From NCBI GenBank assembly GCA_016931935.1, contig JAFGDW010000271.1:44806-108805 (forward strand): 64,000 nucleotides of DNA, written 5' to 3'. The position numbers and the translations under genes were made by a program. Position 1 is the first letter of the stretch. Each line of letters starts with the position of its first letter. Shown here piece by piece: positions 43,011 through 52,119 of this stretch. The stretch comes from Candidatus Zhuqueibacterota bacterium. GTDB taxonomy: Bacteria; Zhuqueibacterota; Zhuqueibacteria; Thermofontimicrobiales; Thiofontviventaceae. Under the pieces are notes generated by a model. It was not told the origin of the DNA and made no database searches. It worked only from the letters and a program-made list of their open reading frames with translations.

Positions 43011-43889
43011 ATGAAAAACTATTATTTTATAATCGCACTGTTTGTTTTCGCAGTGGTTCTAACCTGTGGCAAAAAGCAGGATTCACAAACCAGGGCTGCG
43101 GATCAGCAAATTAAACTTACCCAGCAATGGGCGACAGATACATTACTGACGACATGTGAATCCGTCTTATACGATCCTGATCAGGATGTTTTGTATGTCT
43201 CCTGTATCAACGGCCAGCCATTGGAAAAGAACGGTAAAGGATTTATTGCCAGGGTGAATATGGATGGCACGATTAATGATTTAGAATGGGCAACCGGATT
43301 AAACGCACCCAAAGGTTCAGGTATTTGGAATGGAAAATTTTATGTTACGGATATCGATGAACTGGTGGAAATTGATTTAGCTACAGGTGAAATTGACAAT
43401 CGCTATCCAGCGGCCAATGCAACTTTCCTGAATGATATTGCTGTGGACAAATCCGGAAATGTTTATATGTCGGATATGTCGGAAACAAATAATGTCATTT
43501 ATATATTCAGCAATGGTGAACTCAAGATGTGGCTACAGGACCCGCAAATTGTGAGTCCCAATGGTGTGTTTGTCGATGGTAATAAACTGATTGTTGGGAC
43601 AAGCAAGGCTACGTTGAGTGCGGTTGATTTAGCGGACAAATCAATCACTAAAATTGCGGATACCGGATTTGGTATCGATGGCGTGCAAGCCGATGGAAAT
43701 GGCAATTATTTTGTGTCGGATTGGTCCGGAATGACGTCTGTCGTCACTTCAGGCGGAAAAATTCAAGTGCTATTGAATACCACAGAAAAGAAAATCAACT
43801 CCGCTGATATTGAATACATTCCCGCCAGGAAAATGCTGCTTACGCCGACATTTTTCGACAATCGCGTGATTGCGTATTTGGTTGAATAG
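43011..43889 (+). CDS. SMP-30/NHL-like beta-propeller, exported (possible lipoprotein)
   Basis: I choose ATG 43011 (MKNYYF), with GGAGG 6 nt upstream; the longer frame starts 10 codons earlier and covers that site. The 292-residue protein has a signal sequence with Cys19 (VVLTCGKK) as a possible lipid-attachment residue, although T at -1 is unusual. The rest is a six-bladed propeller of the SMP-30/gluconolactonase-like type (GSGIWNGKFYVTDIDELVEIDLATGE, LNDIAVDKSGNVYMSD, PNGVFVDGNKLIVGTS). Such proteins are lactonases or binding proteins. A role in aldonolactone hydrolysis would fit the sugar-acid genes, but it is 8 kb away and that is speculation. Confidence 0.7.
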   Translation: MKNYYFIIALFVFAVVLTCGKKQDSQTRAADQQIKLTQQWATDTLLTTCESVLYDPDQDVLYVSCINGQPLEKNGKGFIARVNMDGTINDLEWATGLNAPKGSGIWNGKFYVTDIDELVEIDLATGEIDNRYPAANATFLNDIAVDKSGNVYMSDMSETNNVIYIFSNGELKMWLQDPQIVSPNGVFVDGNKLIVGTSKATLSAVDLADKSITKIADTGFGIDGVQADGNGNYFVSDWSGMTSVVTSGGKIQVLLNTTEKKINSADIEYIPARKMLLTPTFFDNRVIAYLVE

Positions 43890-43928
43890 TTCCTTCATTG
43901 AAGATTACGAATTAGTTTAGAGATTAAA

Positions 43929-43961
43929 ACCCTTGCGAAGGTTTCAAACCTTCGCAAGGGT
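43929..43961 (+). repeat. Perfect 33-nt palindrome after the propeller gene
   Basis: ACCCTTGCGAAGGTTT (43929-43944) and AAACCTTCGCAAGGGT (43946-43961) are perfect complements with a single central C. It lies 40 bp past the propeller gene and 53 bp past the end of the convergent SOD gene. It may terminate both, but has only a weak TTTT downstream, and it looks like a dispersed palindrome. Confidence 0.65.
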
Positions 43962-44013
43962 AGATTTTCGCGAATTTTGAAAACAATCACTTTCAGCGTA
44001 CAAAAATCCTCGT

Positions 44014-44733
44014 TTACAATTTCATATTCTGCAACGCGAATTCCCAATTAACCAACTTATCCAATACCGCATTGACATAATCTGCCCGACGATTCTGATA
44101 GTCGAGATAATACGCATGCTCCCAGACATCGATAGTTAAAAGTGGTGTCATGCCCATGGTGAGTGGATTATCTGCATTACTGGTTTTAACAACCATCAAT
44201 GTCTCTCCATCCAGCACTAACCAGGCCCAGCCACTGCCAAATTGGGTCTGGGCGGCTGCGGCGAGTGCGATTTTGCAGGCATCCACCCCGTCAAAAGCAT
44301 CGTTCATTTTTTGAATTAGCGCTGCTGGCGGTTCGCCGCCGCCTTGCGGTTTCAGGCTATTCCAATAAAATGTGTGATTCCATACCTGAGCAGCGTTGTT
44401 AAATATCGCGATCTGATCGGGTTGATTATAAGTCTTTTTAATAATCTGCTTCAATGGCATATCAGCAAATTCGGTGCCGGTTACCAACTTGTTCAAATTA
44501 TTTACATACCCTTGATGATGTTTGTTGTAATGGAAGCTTATGGTTCGTTCAGAAATTACCGGTTGAAGTGCGTTTGGTGCGTAGGGAAGGGGCGGCAGTT
44601 GAAATTTATTTGTTTCATCTGCATGCAGCGAAAATGTTCCAGCCATAATCGCAGCAGTTGCACCGGCAGATGCTTTTATGAAACGCCGGCGACTTATTGA
44701 TGATTGTTTTTCATCGTTTTCATTCCACATCAT
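44014..44733 (-). CDS. Tat-exported iron (Fe/Mn-type) superoxide dismutase
   Basis: The 239-residue protein starts with a twin-arginine signal ([21 protein letters not shown]), so the enzyme is exported after folding. The four metal ligands are in [11 protein letters not shown] (His), [10 protein letters not shown] (His) and [11 protein letters not shown] (Asp, His). [11 protein letters not shown] suggests the iron-type outer-sphere Gln. It converts superoxide to peroxide and oxygen. An extracytoplasmic location is less common for this family and fits neighbours such as a cytochrome c and redoxins elsewhere in the window. It is 177 bp downstream of the cytochrome gene on the same strand. Confidence 0.93.
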   Translation of the reverse strand: MMWNENDEKQSSISRRRFIKASAGATAAIMAGTFSLHADETNKFQLPPLPYAPNALQPVISERTISFHYNKHHQGYVNNLNKLVTGTEFADMPLKQIIKKTYNQPDQIAIFNNAAQVWNHTFYWNSLKPQGGGEPPAALIQKMNDAFDGVDACKIALAAAAQTQFGSGWAWLVLDGETLMVVKTSNADNPLTMGMTPLLTIDVWEHAYYLDYQNRRADYVNAVLDKLVNWEFALQNMKL

Positions 44734-44910
44734 GCTGCCTCCAAGTTTTTAAAATTAATTGATTGTTATGAAAACAGTTTGCATAACGTAAATTTAATTT
44801 ACGATCAACATCGTATTCGGATTATAGACTCTAGCTCATGTGAAATCAAAGAATTCAGAAACGTTGGGTGAATAAAATTCCGAAAACCGTTTGAAATGTT
44901 GCCAATTTTT

Positions 44911-45660
44911 TTATTCATCACGAAAACGTGCAACCGCAACTTTTTTACCTTCGCTTAATGATGTGATATAAGAAACCAACGCAATCATGGACGCATCATC
45001 CAATGGCAGTGGCGTTTGCTGAAGTTGAGTTTCGATGCATGTATTGATCTGCTGTTCGAGAATAATCACACGATTTTGATGGCTCCGATATCGTGGGTAG
45101 ATGGCAGCGATTCCATCCAAACTCACGAACGATTCAGCCGCCTGTGTTTTGTACTCCGACGTATGGCAGTGCGCGCATATTTTACGATTGCTACTCAAGC
45201 TTGAATCATAAAACAGCGCCTTGCCTTTGGATGTCCATTCGTCACGAATGGTATGCGGTTGGGCCATGCGTATCTGTTTACCATTGGCAAATGCTTTCAC
45301 GAATAGGACCACAGCGTTGGCATCATCGCTTCCGATAATCCATGGTTCACCAAGACTTTCGTGGACAACGGCAAAGTTGTGCGTCATTGAAATGGTGGCC
45401 ATTGTCTTCAACACATGTTTGTAGCGGGGATAGGTCTCCGCATTTGTTAATGATCCATCCGGGTGGCACGATTCACAATTTCGCCCGCTTCGTCCGATGG
45501 TTTCGTCAAACCAAATAGATTGTCCCCGTTCATACGCATTATGCTCCATGAAACGTGCTTTTTCAGCAAGTTCGGGATCGGAATATCGGATTGTTTGTGA
45601 CGATTGACAATGTATCAGGATTACAACCAAAATTAAAGGAATAAGTATGTATAATTTCAT
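44911..45660 (-). CDS. Di-haem c-type cytochrome
   Basis: The 249-residue protein has an N-terminal hydrophobic export/anchor segment (1-17) with Cys18 that might be lipidated (sequence LIHC, not a good lipobox). Two haem-c sites are present: CESCH (62-66) and CAHCH (162-166), each starting a cytochrome-c-like domain. The two-domain layout recalls the TsdA/SoxA-like or thiosulfate dehydrogenase group, but I cannot see the diagnostic ligand. It should carry electrons outside the inner membrane. It lies 63 bp after the GWxTD gene and 177 bp before the SOD gene, all on the minus strand. Confidence 0.85.
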   Translation of the reverse strand: MKLYILIPLILVVILIHCQSSQTIRYSDPELAEKARFMEHNAYERGQSIWFDETIGRSGRNCESCHPDGSLTNAETYPRYKHVLKTMATISMTHNFAVVHESLGEPWIIGSDDANAVVLFVKAFANGKQIRMAQPHTIRDEWTSKGKALFYDSSLSSNRKICAHCHTSEYKTQAAESFVSLDGIAAIYPRYRSHQNRVIILEQQINTCIETQLQQTPLPLDDASMIALVSYITSLSEGKKVAVARFRDE

Positions 45661-45723
45661 GCATCATCTCATTTTTTATTTCGCATTTCAAGCACATAAC
45701 GTTTGCATTTTCAAAAAGCCATT

Positions 45724-47001
45724 TTAATATGAATATAAATTTCCCGATACAAGCCGCAAATCACCGGTGCCTTGTTCATCGAGAAAAACGAATTTCTTTT
45801 TTAACTCATCATAATACCAAATTTCGTACTCGGCAAAACCGAATTGAGAGGGTGTGCTGTATTCGACTGCGTCGGGTGGACCGTAGATGATATAAACTTT
45901 TCCCTGATCGGTTGACCAACCATTACTGTCGTCTGAAAATTGTAAGTTTGCTGTATTAACACGCTTATAATACTCCTGAAATAGCTCATTTTTATCAGAG
46001 AGTGGTGTCGGATCGCGCAACTTCCAAAATTCTTTAAACAGGCTATCCTGAATTGCGCTACGTGCATTTTTTATATTATTCCATTCATTGCCTTGCGCTA
46101 CCAACTGTAACTGTTCGATCATGGAGGGTGTTAGCTGCATGTTTATTGTGCCTGTCTGCCAGTTGTCATTGTCCTCAACGAAGCGCACCCGTTTTGATTT
46201 TGTAACTGTTTGCACATCACTTCGAGCGGTTAATTTTAGAGTAATTGTACCGCGCGCTATCTGTTCACGGCGAAGTTGAATGAACAGCGGACTGATTTCG
46301 TTGTTGGGTTGAATAGTTCCTGAATATAATGTTGTTTGAATATCATTCGGCTGAATTGCCTGGAGCTCCAGTTGAATTTTAGAATGCGTTTGTGGTCGCT
46401 GCAAAATGAAATAGACAAAATGCGGCTCACTCAAGGTTACTTGCATAGGATAAATCACTGTACGTTTGCTGGTTGTATTAAGACTATCCATTGTTACAAT
46501 ATAAAAATCGCTTATTTGTAATTTGTTACGGTCAAATTTCGGGATGGATAGCTTGCGGACTGTTTGCGATGTTCCACCGGAGTTTAAATCGAATAGCCGT
46601 GCATTGATTTCATATTCTCCCGGTCTAATTTGAAAACGAAAGTAATGTTGCCGGGCTAACGCCATGGAAATTGTTTCACTGTACGATAATTCAACCGCCA
46701 GAAAGGTTGTATCACGGGTGAGTACAGCAACACCGTTGGCGTCGTCGATTTCCAGATTAATTTGATAGCGGGAAACAAAATTTGAATCATTTTTTTGGAA
46801 TTGAAGTTGACTATTCGAAAACCATAAAAGCACATCCAATTCTGAATATGCAGGATCATTCCCCGGGAATACAGCCAACTCCATCCGGACCGATCTGGAT
46901 GGCATATCGTGTGGTTGCCGAGGTTGTGAGTGCAGCGTTGCTGCTATCATTGTCATGAGAAGAAAGCATGTAAGTTTTAATAATCTATTTGAATGATTCA
47001 T
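45724..47001 (-). CDS. Secreted GWxTD-domain protein
   Basis: The 425-residue protein has a signal peptide (about 1-25) and mostly beta-rich regions (25-280). A helical stretch (about 290-350) leads into the GWxTD domain (about 345-425): DDSNGWSTDQGKVYIIYGPPDAVEYS, FAEYEIWYYDELKKKFVFLDEQGTGDLRLV. GWxTD proteins occur mainly in FCB and Acidobacteria and have no established function. The gene begins 40 bp after the metallopeptidase/propeller/barrel gene, suggesting they work together at the envelope. Confidence 0.85.
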   Translation of the reverse strand: MNHSNRLLKLTCFLLMTMIAATLHSQPRQPHDMPSRSVRMELAVFPGNDPAYSELDVLLWFSNSQLQFQKNDSNFVSRYQINLEIDDANGVAVLTRDTTFLAVELSYSETISMALARQHYFRFQIRPGEYEINARLFDLNSGGTSQTVRKLSIPKFDRNKLQISDFYIVTMDSLNTTSKRTVIYPMQVTLSEPHFVYFILQRPQTHSKIQLELQAIQPNDIQTTLYSGTIQPNNEISPLFIQLRREQIARGTITLKLTARSDVQTVTKSKRVRFVEDNDNWQTGTINMQLTPSMIEQLQLVAQGNEWNNIKNARSAIQDSLFKEFWKLRDPTPLSDKNELFQEYYKRVNTANLQFSDDSNGWSTDQGKVYIIYGPPDAVEYSTPSQFGFAEYEIWYYDELKKKFVFLDEQGTGDLRLVSGNLYSY

Positions 47002-47041
47002 ACGTGCCTCGTAAGAAATATATGTTCACATAACTATTACA

Positions 47042-50000
47042 CTAAAAATCCAGCCCCAGCGAGAAATAGTAAATCGGCTTGCTCGTCTGGTTGAAGTCAG
47101 TTCGCCAGGCAGCATCAAATTTCAATAGAAAAATATACACATTCGCCCGGATACCATAACCGAAGCCGGTGGCGATGTCCTTAACGTAGCGTTCACCATT
47201 TGATGTTTTTGCTGAAAACCGCCATGCATTGTCATTCGTCCAGGCCGAACCAGCGTCAATAAACGAAACACCGCGAATATTTTGAAAGCCAACCGGAATC
47301 GGGAACCGTGCAATTAAGTATTGGATAAAGGGATATCGAAATTCGATATTTAATAACGCGGCGCGTGTTCCAACAAGCTCATAATAATTGGCGCCACGCA
47401 GCGGTGTCATCCAATTCGATAAAAAATAATCGGGAAGTGTGAATACATTAATATCCCGCTCGAATTTGTAGTTGATCCAGTTTTCGGTTCCCCCCATAAT
47501 GAACAAGGTCGGATTTTTTCCGGCGCTTACGCCACCTGCAAAACGCAAAGCCAGGCTATAGTCTTTGCGAATTGTGTAATAATGGCGGAAGTCAAAGTTC
47601 CCGGTAATAAATTCTTTACCATCGTTGCCTAACTTTGGACTGGCAGAAATTCCGATATGATTACGAGCGCCACTGCCAGGTCCGTAGTACGCCCAAATAG
47701 AGTTATCAGACGTGTAACCGAGCGTCGGCATTATGATGTTATATGAAATCTCTGGGAGAAATGAATACGAAAGCAATTTCTGAGAAATATTGACATATTG
47801 AATATCCATATCGATCCGCCGGAATCTGGAAATCGGATAAGACGCCTGCAGTGAAATTCCCCGATTGGCAAATCGGGCCGATCCAAAATTGGTCGCGTAT
47901 AGATCCACAAACTGATAGCCTGCCACACTCCAGTCCGTCCTGGGTTTCAGGTATTGATATGACAGGTAAAAATCGCTGTTCATTAAACTCTGCATCAGAT
48001 TCGCTCCGATAACAATCTGATGATTTCCCAGCAAATCACTCAATGACATTTGAGTCAGCCCTTGAAAACCGTAAATAGGATCATAGCCGGCATTGGCGCC
48101 GATGTTGTCAATTGAAAATTTTATTCGATAATTGTTGGTTTTAAATTCGCCGCTGGAATCGCGAATTGTGGATTGTTGTAGCCGAACCGGCTGAATTGCC
48201 TGATATTGCGCATCGATAATTCCGCGTCGGAAATCACGTCCGAACACAAATCGTGAAAAATCGGTTGTTTGCTGCACCGTACGTGTAATCAGGTCGCGTT
48301 CTTCACGTGAAAAGGTCGTTGTATTTGTTCGGTCTTCCTGCTTACTAAATGTTTGGGCATAAATCGTAAGTGGCGGGGGAAGTGTATCCTTTGCTACGCC
48401 GAAAGGATCTGCCCATAAGTAGATATTATAGCCGCCATTGGCAAATGCAGTAAAGGCCAATCGTTTGCTTCGAATCCCCCACGATATTTGGGCGCTGCCG
48501 GAAATCAAGTTGGTTAATGTGGTTTCTTTTCCACTTTGAATGTCGCGATAGTAAATATTGGCAACCCCACTCTGATCGGAGACATATAGCAGATATGTTC
48601 CGTCGGGATGCCAGACAGGCGATGTCTGGTTAAATGGAGAATCGGTAATCCGCCGCATCCCCGATCCATCTTTGTGGATAATATAAATATCAGTTGAATG
48701 ATAATCATAATCTTCGATGCGAATATCGCCAATCAGTTCTGTGGGTTCAACATTTTCCTTGCGATCAGAAACGAAAGCAATGTCGTTACCATCCGGCGAC
48801 CAGGCAGGCTCAAGATCAGTGAAAATATCGTTGGTTACATGACGCAGTTGGTCGGTTTGGCGATCATAGATATAGATGTCCGAATGCCCGTCTTTGACAC
48901 CTACAAATGCGATTTCATCTGAAACCGGTGACCACGCCGGCGCAAATAATCCATCCAGTCCGAATTTGTGGATAGCAACAATTTCCTTCTTATCGACATG
49001 CATTATTTGCAGGGCATCTTCGCCAGCGGCGCGCGCTGTAAATGCCAAATAGTTCCCATCCGGTGACCAGCTCATGCCGGGCCGTAACCATTGCAATTCT
49101 TCAAGATCAGCTTTTTTCTGCCCGGATGCCAGCCGCGTGATGTTGGTTTTATCGGTTGCCTGTACCATGTAAATATCAAAATAACCGGTGCGGTCAGTCA
49201 GAAATGCCACGCGATCGCCTTTGGGGGAAACGGCCGGGCTATTGTTGATGAAGTTTCCCCATTTAACATGATCGGTTAACCGTTGGCCGTACTCATTGGG
49301 TTCCTTGCGGAGCGCCACATCGGGCCAGTATTTTTTGCGCATGTAGCTGAGCCATTTGTCACTACTATCTTCCAATGGTTCATTCAGTGCTGCGCGCCAC
49401 GCTTTTTCGAAATTCCGAGTCGATTTAGTGCGTTGCAATAGTTCGGTTATTTTCTGCCTGCCATAGGTTTCTTCAATGTATTTCAGAACCGCTTGCCCGC
49501 CTTTATAAGCCAGAAATGCCTGAAGATAGGGGATTGGTGGCAGGTAACCGTTGCGAGTTGCGTCGCGAACAAACATATCCGAGTCGGTATCCCAGCCGAT
49601 TGATGTATACTCGGCAAGGCCTTCAATAAACCAAAGCGGTGGCGCACCACGCGAGACGCCCTGAATAATAGAACCCGCGCCAGCGCCATATAAAAATTGC
49701 AACATTACCGCATGGGTCAATTCATGATGAATGACATGCCGGAATTGTTCATAGGAACCATCAAACGGTAACACAACGCGGTTTTTGAAAAATTCGGTAA
49801 AACCGCCCACACTTTCACCGACAATTTGTGATGAGATATTTGTCTCTGTGAAGTCGTTGTGGGATCGATAAATTACAATCGGGATACGTTCGATTAATTC
49901 ATAATTAAATAAGTGGCTCAATGTGACATAGGACGATTCCGCTACCGCAGCCCCAAATGTTGCTAATTTCTGTCCGCCTTGATAATAATAAATATCAAAA

Positions 50001-50140
50001 TGCTCGGACTGAATAAATTCCCATTGCTGATGTTCGTATTGAATTTTATTGCGCCCGAATTGCTGGGCAAAAACATGTGGTGAGATAAACGTTTGAATCA
50101 GAAGGTATGCTAAACTGAATACGATTAATTTTTTTATCAT
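47042..50140 (-). CDS. Metallopeptidase-like, TolB-propeller, outer-membrane-barrel fusion protein
   Basis: I choose ATG 50140 (MIKKLIV), with GGAGGAG just upstream; the longer frame adds nine codons across that site. The 1032-residue protein has a signal peptide (1-26), a peptidase-MA/gluzincin-like domain (about 35-290) with zinc motif HHELTH (139-143) and WFIEGLAEY (a downstream Glu ligand), a TolB/PD40 beta-propeller (about 300-580; repeated W(S/H)PDG, SPKGDRVAFLTD) and a C-terminal BamA/surface-antigen-like barrel (about 680-1032; FIDAGSAW, ATGFGYGIRANVYIFLLKFDAA, ends LDF). The propeller and barrel are likely periplasmic and outer-membrane. The active site looks intact, so it could cleave envelope proteins. 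It precedes the GWxTD gene. Confidence 0.83.
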   Translation of the reverse strand: MIKKLIVFSLAYLLIQTFISPHVFAQQFGRNKIQYEHQQWEFIQSEHFDIYYYQGGQKLATFGAAVAESSYVTLSHLFNYELIERIPIVIYRSHNDFTETNISSQIVGESVGGFTEFFKNRVVLPFDGSYEQFRHVIHHELTHAVMLQFLYGAGAGSIIQGVSRGAPPLWFIEGLAEYTSIGWDTDSDMFVRDATRNGYLPPIPYLQAFLAYKGGQAVLKYIEETYGRQKITELLQRTKSTRNFEKAWRAALNEPLEDSSDKWLSYMRKKYWPDVALRKEPNEYGQRLTDHVKWGNFINNSPAVSPKGDRVAFLTDRTGYFDIYMVQATDKTNITRLASGQKKADLEELQWLRPGMSWSPDGNYLAFTARAAGEDALQIMHVDKKEIVAIHKFGLDGLFAPAWSPVSDEIAFVGVKDGHSDIYIYDRQTDQLRHVTNDIFTDLEPAWSPDGNDIAFVSDRKENVEPTELIGDIRIEDYDYHSTDIYIIHKDGSGMRRITDSPFNQTSPVWHPDGTYLLYVSDQSGVANIYYRDIQSGKETTLTNLISGSAQISWGIRSKRLAFTAFANGGYNIYLWADPFGVAKDTLPPPLTIYAQTFSKQEDRTNTTTFSREERDLITRTVQQTTDFSRFVFGRDFRRGIIDAQYQAIQPVRLQQSTIRDSSGEFKTNNYRIKFSIDNIGANAGYDPIYGFQGLTQMSLSDLLGNHQIVIGANLMQSLMNSDFYLSYQYLKPRTDWSVAGYQFVDLYATNFGSARFANRGISLQASYPISRFRRIDMDIQYVNISQKLLSYSFLPEISYNIIMPTLGYTSDNSIWAYYGPGSGARNHIGISASPKLGNDGKEFITGNFDFRHYYTIRKDYSLALRFAGGVSAGKNPTLFIMGGTENWINYKFERDINVFTLPDYFLSNWMTPLRGANYYELVGTRAALLNIEFRYPFIQYLIARFPIPVGFQNIRGVSFIDAGSAWTNDNAWRFSAKTSNGERYVKDIATGFGYGIRANVYIFLLKFDAAWRTDFNQTSKPIYYFSLGLDF

Positions 50141-50273
50141 CTCTCCTCCGCAGCATAAATCCATCATTTTTTAAACCTGCGTGAATGTGTTGCTGATTTT
50201 ACGTGCAAGCAAACATAAATTATAAGAGAGAGAATCAATGTAGCAAAAATTATAGTTACTATTCAACGGAGCA

Positions 50274-50353
50274 TGTCATTCCGGTTTTGATCCACTGTTT
50301 TTGTGGGTTAAATCATGCCATAGGCAGATGCGCCGTGGCGTGCCGGAATGACA
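50274..50353. repeat. Inverted repeat with TGTCATTCCGG ends
   Basis: TGTCATTCCGG (50274-50284) is the exact reverse complement of CCGGAATGACA (50343-50353). The 80-bp unit is non-coding. Confidence 0.65.
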
Positions 50354-50508
50354 GCACGGCTGAATGGATACGAATTATTTTATTTCAATCAAGGCTTATC
50401 ACGCAGGATATTTGTAATTTCATCTTAATATTTTAAATATTTTAACAACACAAATTTTAAATATGTTTCAAAAATAAATGAAAAGCAGACTAGAATTGTT
50501 TATTACTC

Positions 50509-50682
50509 GATGTCATTAAGTTAAGCTGATATTTCTTGATCTTAGATTCCTAACATGCTTCGACTTCGCTCAGCATGAAGCAGTCGTTGACTTCACGCTG
50601 AACCCTTCGTCAAGCTCAGGATAAACTCCGTCGAAGTGTGAATAGGTCAAATAACTAACTTTTGTCTTAACTTAATGGCATT
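50509..50682. mobile_element. 174-bp MITE-like element with (A/G)ATGTCATTAAGTTAAG ends
   Basis: The left end GATGTCATTAAGTTAAG (50509-50525) and the right end CTTAACTTAATGGCATT (50666-50682) are inverted copies with two mismatches. The interior contains CTTCGACTTCGCTCAGCATG and CCCTTCGTCAAGCTCAGG segments. The same end occurs at 7305 and 41303. Confidence 0.65.
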
Positions 50683-50818
50683 GGTTTATTACTATTCAAT
50701 TATCGACAATCTGTCGACAGGATGAGTCGCTGATTCATCCTTAGCGGAGGTTTTTAGATAGCCTCTTAATCGCTGTTTTTAGTCATTAAAATTTTGAAAG
50801 CGAAAATGTATACTTGTA

Positions 50819-50915
50819 TCGAAGTGGTTTTGAGATTCTTCTCGTTAAGTACCTCCTCTTAGTCTCCTTCTTTGAAAGGATGAGAAATTATGGACAATCT
50901 CAAAACCATTTCGGA
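50819..50915. repeat. 97-bp element with TCGAAGTGGTTTTGAGATT ends
   Basis: CGAAGTGGTTTTGAGATT (50820-50837) faces AATCTCAAAACCATTTCG (50896-50913); arms differ at one position. The interior is AG/CT-rich and non-coding. Confidence 0.65.
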
Positions 50916-51071
50916 AGCAGTATATTTATTCAGCAATCGTAGATCGTCAACGGCGGGACGAAGCCGACACGATTCGGTTCTATTTTTGCGTATGTTGCCT
51001 TCGACAAGCTCAGGCAACGTAAACGTCATGCTGCTTCAATAAAATAACTTGGCTTATGAGTTACATGAAAA

Positions 51072-52004
51072 TTATCCAATGAACATGAAAGCAAGACCAC
51101 TTATACAGAGAAATGAAAACATTAAATGAAGCAACACATTCAACCGGGCGGCGGTTTTCAAATTTTCGGTATTGTTGGTATTGTGCAGAAGAATCGATAT
51201 AATCCTTGGGAGCAAGAATACATACGGGAGTAAACAAACCAACACCGGCCAACCATGTTTTAGATACGATATTGTAAGCAAAACAATATTGGTACACAAC
51301 ACAAGTTGAACGATGATATAGATCCACACGGTGGTGGTGTTGCCACAACGTACGGCCACACCCCATTTCCCGGTTTCTCTGTCGGCGTCCAGATCGATCA
51401 TTTGACCGATGAGTAAAATAGAAAGTGTACTAATCCCTGTAATGGGCATTGCAACCACAACTGCGGGATGAAAACCAACATTTTGGCTAACTGCGGCAAT
51501 CAGAATGGCCATCGGTCCGAATGCGAACCAGACAGATATTTCTCCCCAACCACGATATGCCAGCTTTACCGGAGCTGCCGTGTAATATTTGCTAAAAAAT
51601 GCGGATAACACATACAAAAAAATGATATAAATCCGGATGCCTTCATTTACCCGGAGAAAAAGCACAACACAGGCGATAAATGCAATAATCAGACTATAGC
51701 GGGCGATTTTGAACATTGCTGGCAACAGCTCGGGTTGATCGACGATGACGCCGGATCCACCGCTAAATTCATTGCGATGGATGTTTACTTTGTCTGTACC
51801 CTGCAATGTATCATAGATATCATTATAGACATTGGTCGCAACATGTAAGCAGACGCCCATAATGAACACAACAACAAAATTCAATATCTCAAATCGGCTG
51901 GTAATGGAACAGACAATCAGTGTGCCGATAATCAACGGGCTAATAATGGACGTTAAAAATGGCGCTCGAATAATTTTCAGGAATGATGGCTGGCCTGTAT
52001 TCAT
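51072..52004 (-). CDS. UbiA/MenA-family prenyltransferase
   Basis: I choose ATG 52004 (MNTGQPSF), preceded by GGAGG 6 nt upstream; the longer frame begins 19 codons earlier without a ribosome site. The 310-residue membrane protein has about nine hydrophobic helices and the two aspartate-rich motifs of the family: NDIYDTLQGTD, and DLDADRETGKWGVAVR. The first resembles MenA (1,4-dihydroxy-2-naphthoate prenyltransferase), with the following FSGGSGVI also MenA-like. It attaches an isoprenoid chain to an aromatic head group in the membrane. It is 115 bp after a tocopherol-cyclase-like gene on the same strand, suggesting a related head-group modification. Confidence 0.85.
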   Translation of the reverse strand: MNTGQPSFLKIIRAPFLTSIISPLIIGTLIVCSITSRFEILNFVVVFIMGVCLHVATNVYNDIYDTLQGTDKVNIHRNEFSGGSGVIVDQPELLPAMFKIARYSLIIAFIACVVLFLRVNEGIRIYIIFLYVLSAFFSKYYTAAPVKLAYRGWGEISVWFAFGPMAILIAAVSQNVGFHPAVVVAMPITGISTLSILLIGQMIDLDADRETGKWGVAVRCGNTTTVWIYIIVQLVLCTNIVLLTISYLKHGWPVLVCLLPYVFLLPRIISILLHNTNNTENLKTAARLNVLLHLMFSFLCISGLAFMFIG

Positions 52005-52119
52005 GGCTGCCTCCGTTTTGGTTTGCATGTACTGAGACGTTTTAATTTTTGTATCAATCAAAAATTTCAGGTGATATTTACCGGATTACCTGGTGTATCC
52101 ACCTTTAATTAATGAAAAT

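Larger units (their letters stand above)
50168..51071. other. 904-bp spacer packed with four repeat elements, no gene
   Basis: Several unrelated inverted-repeat elements follow each other between two minus-strand genes: 50274-50353, 50509-50682, 50819-50915 and a copy of TTGCCTTCGACAAGCTCAGG at 50996-51015. No gene is supported. The upstream region of the metallopeptidase gene (above 50140) should hold its promoter. Confidence 0.6.
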
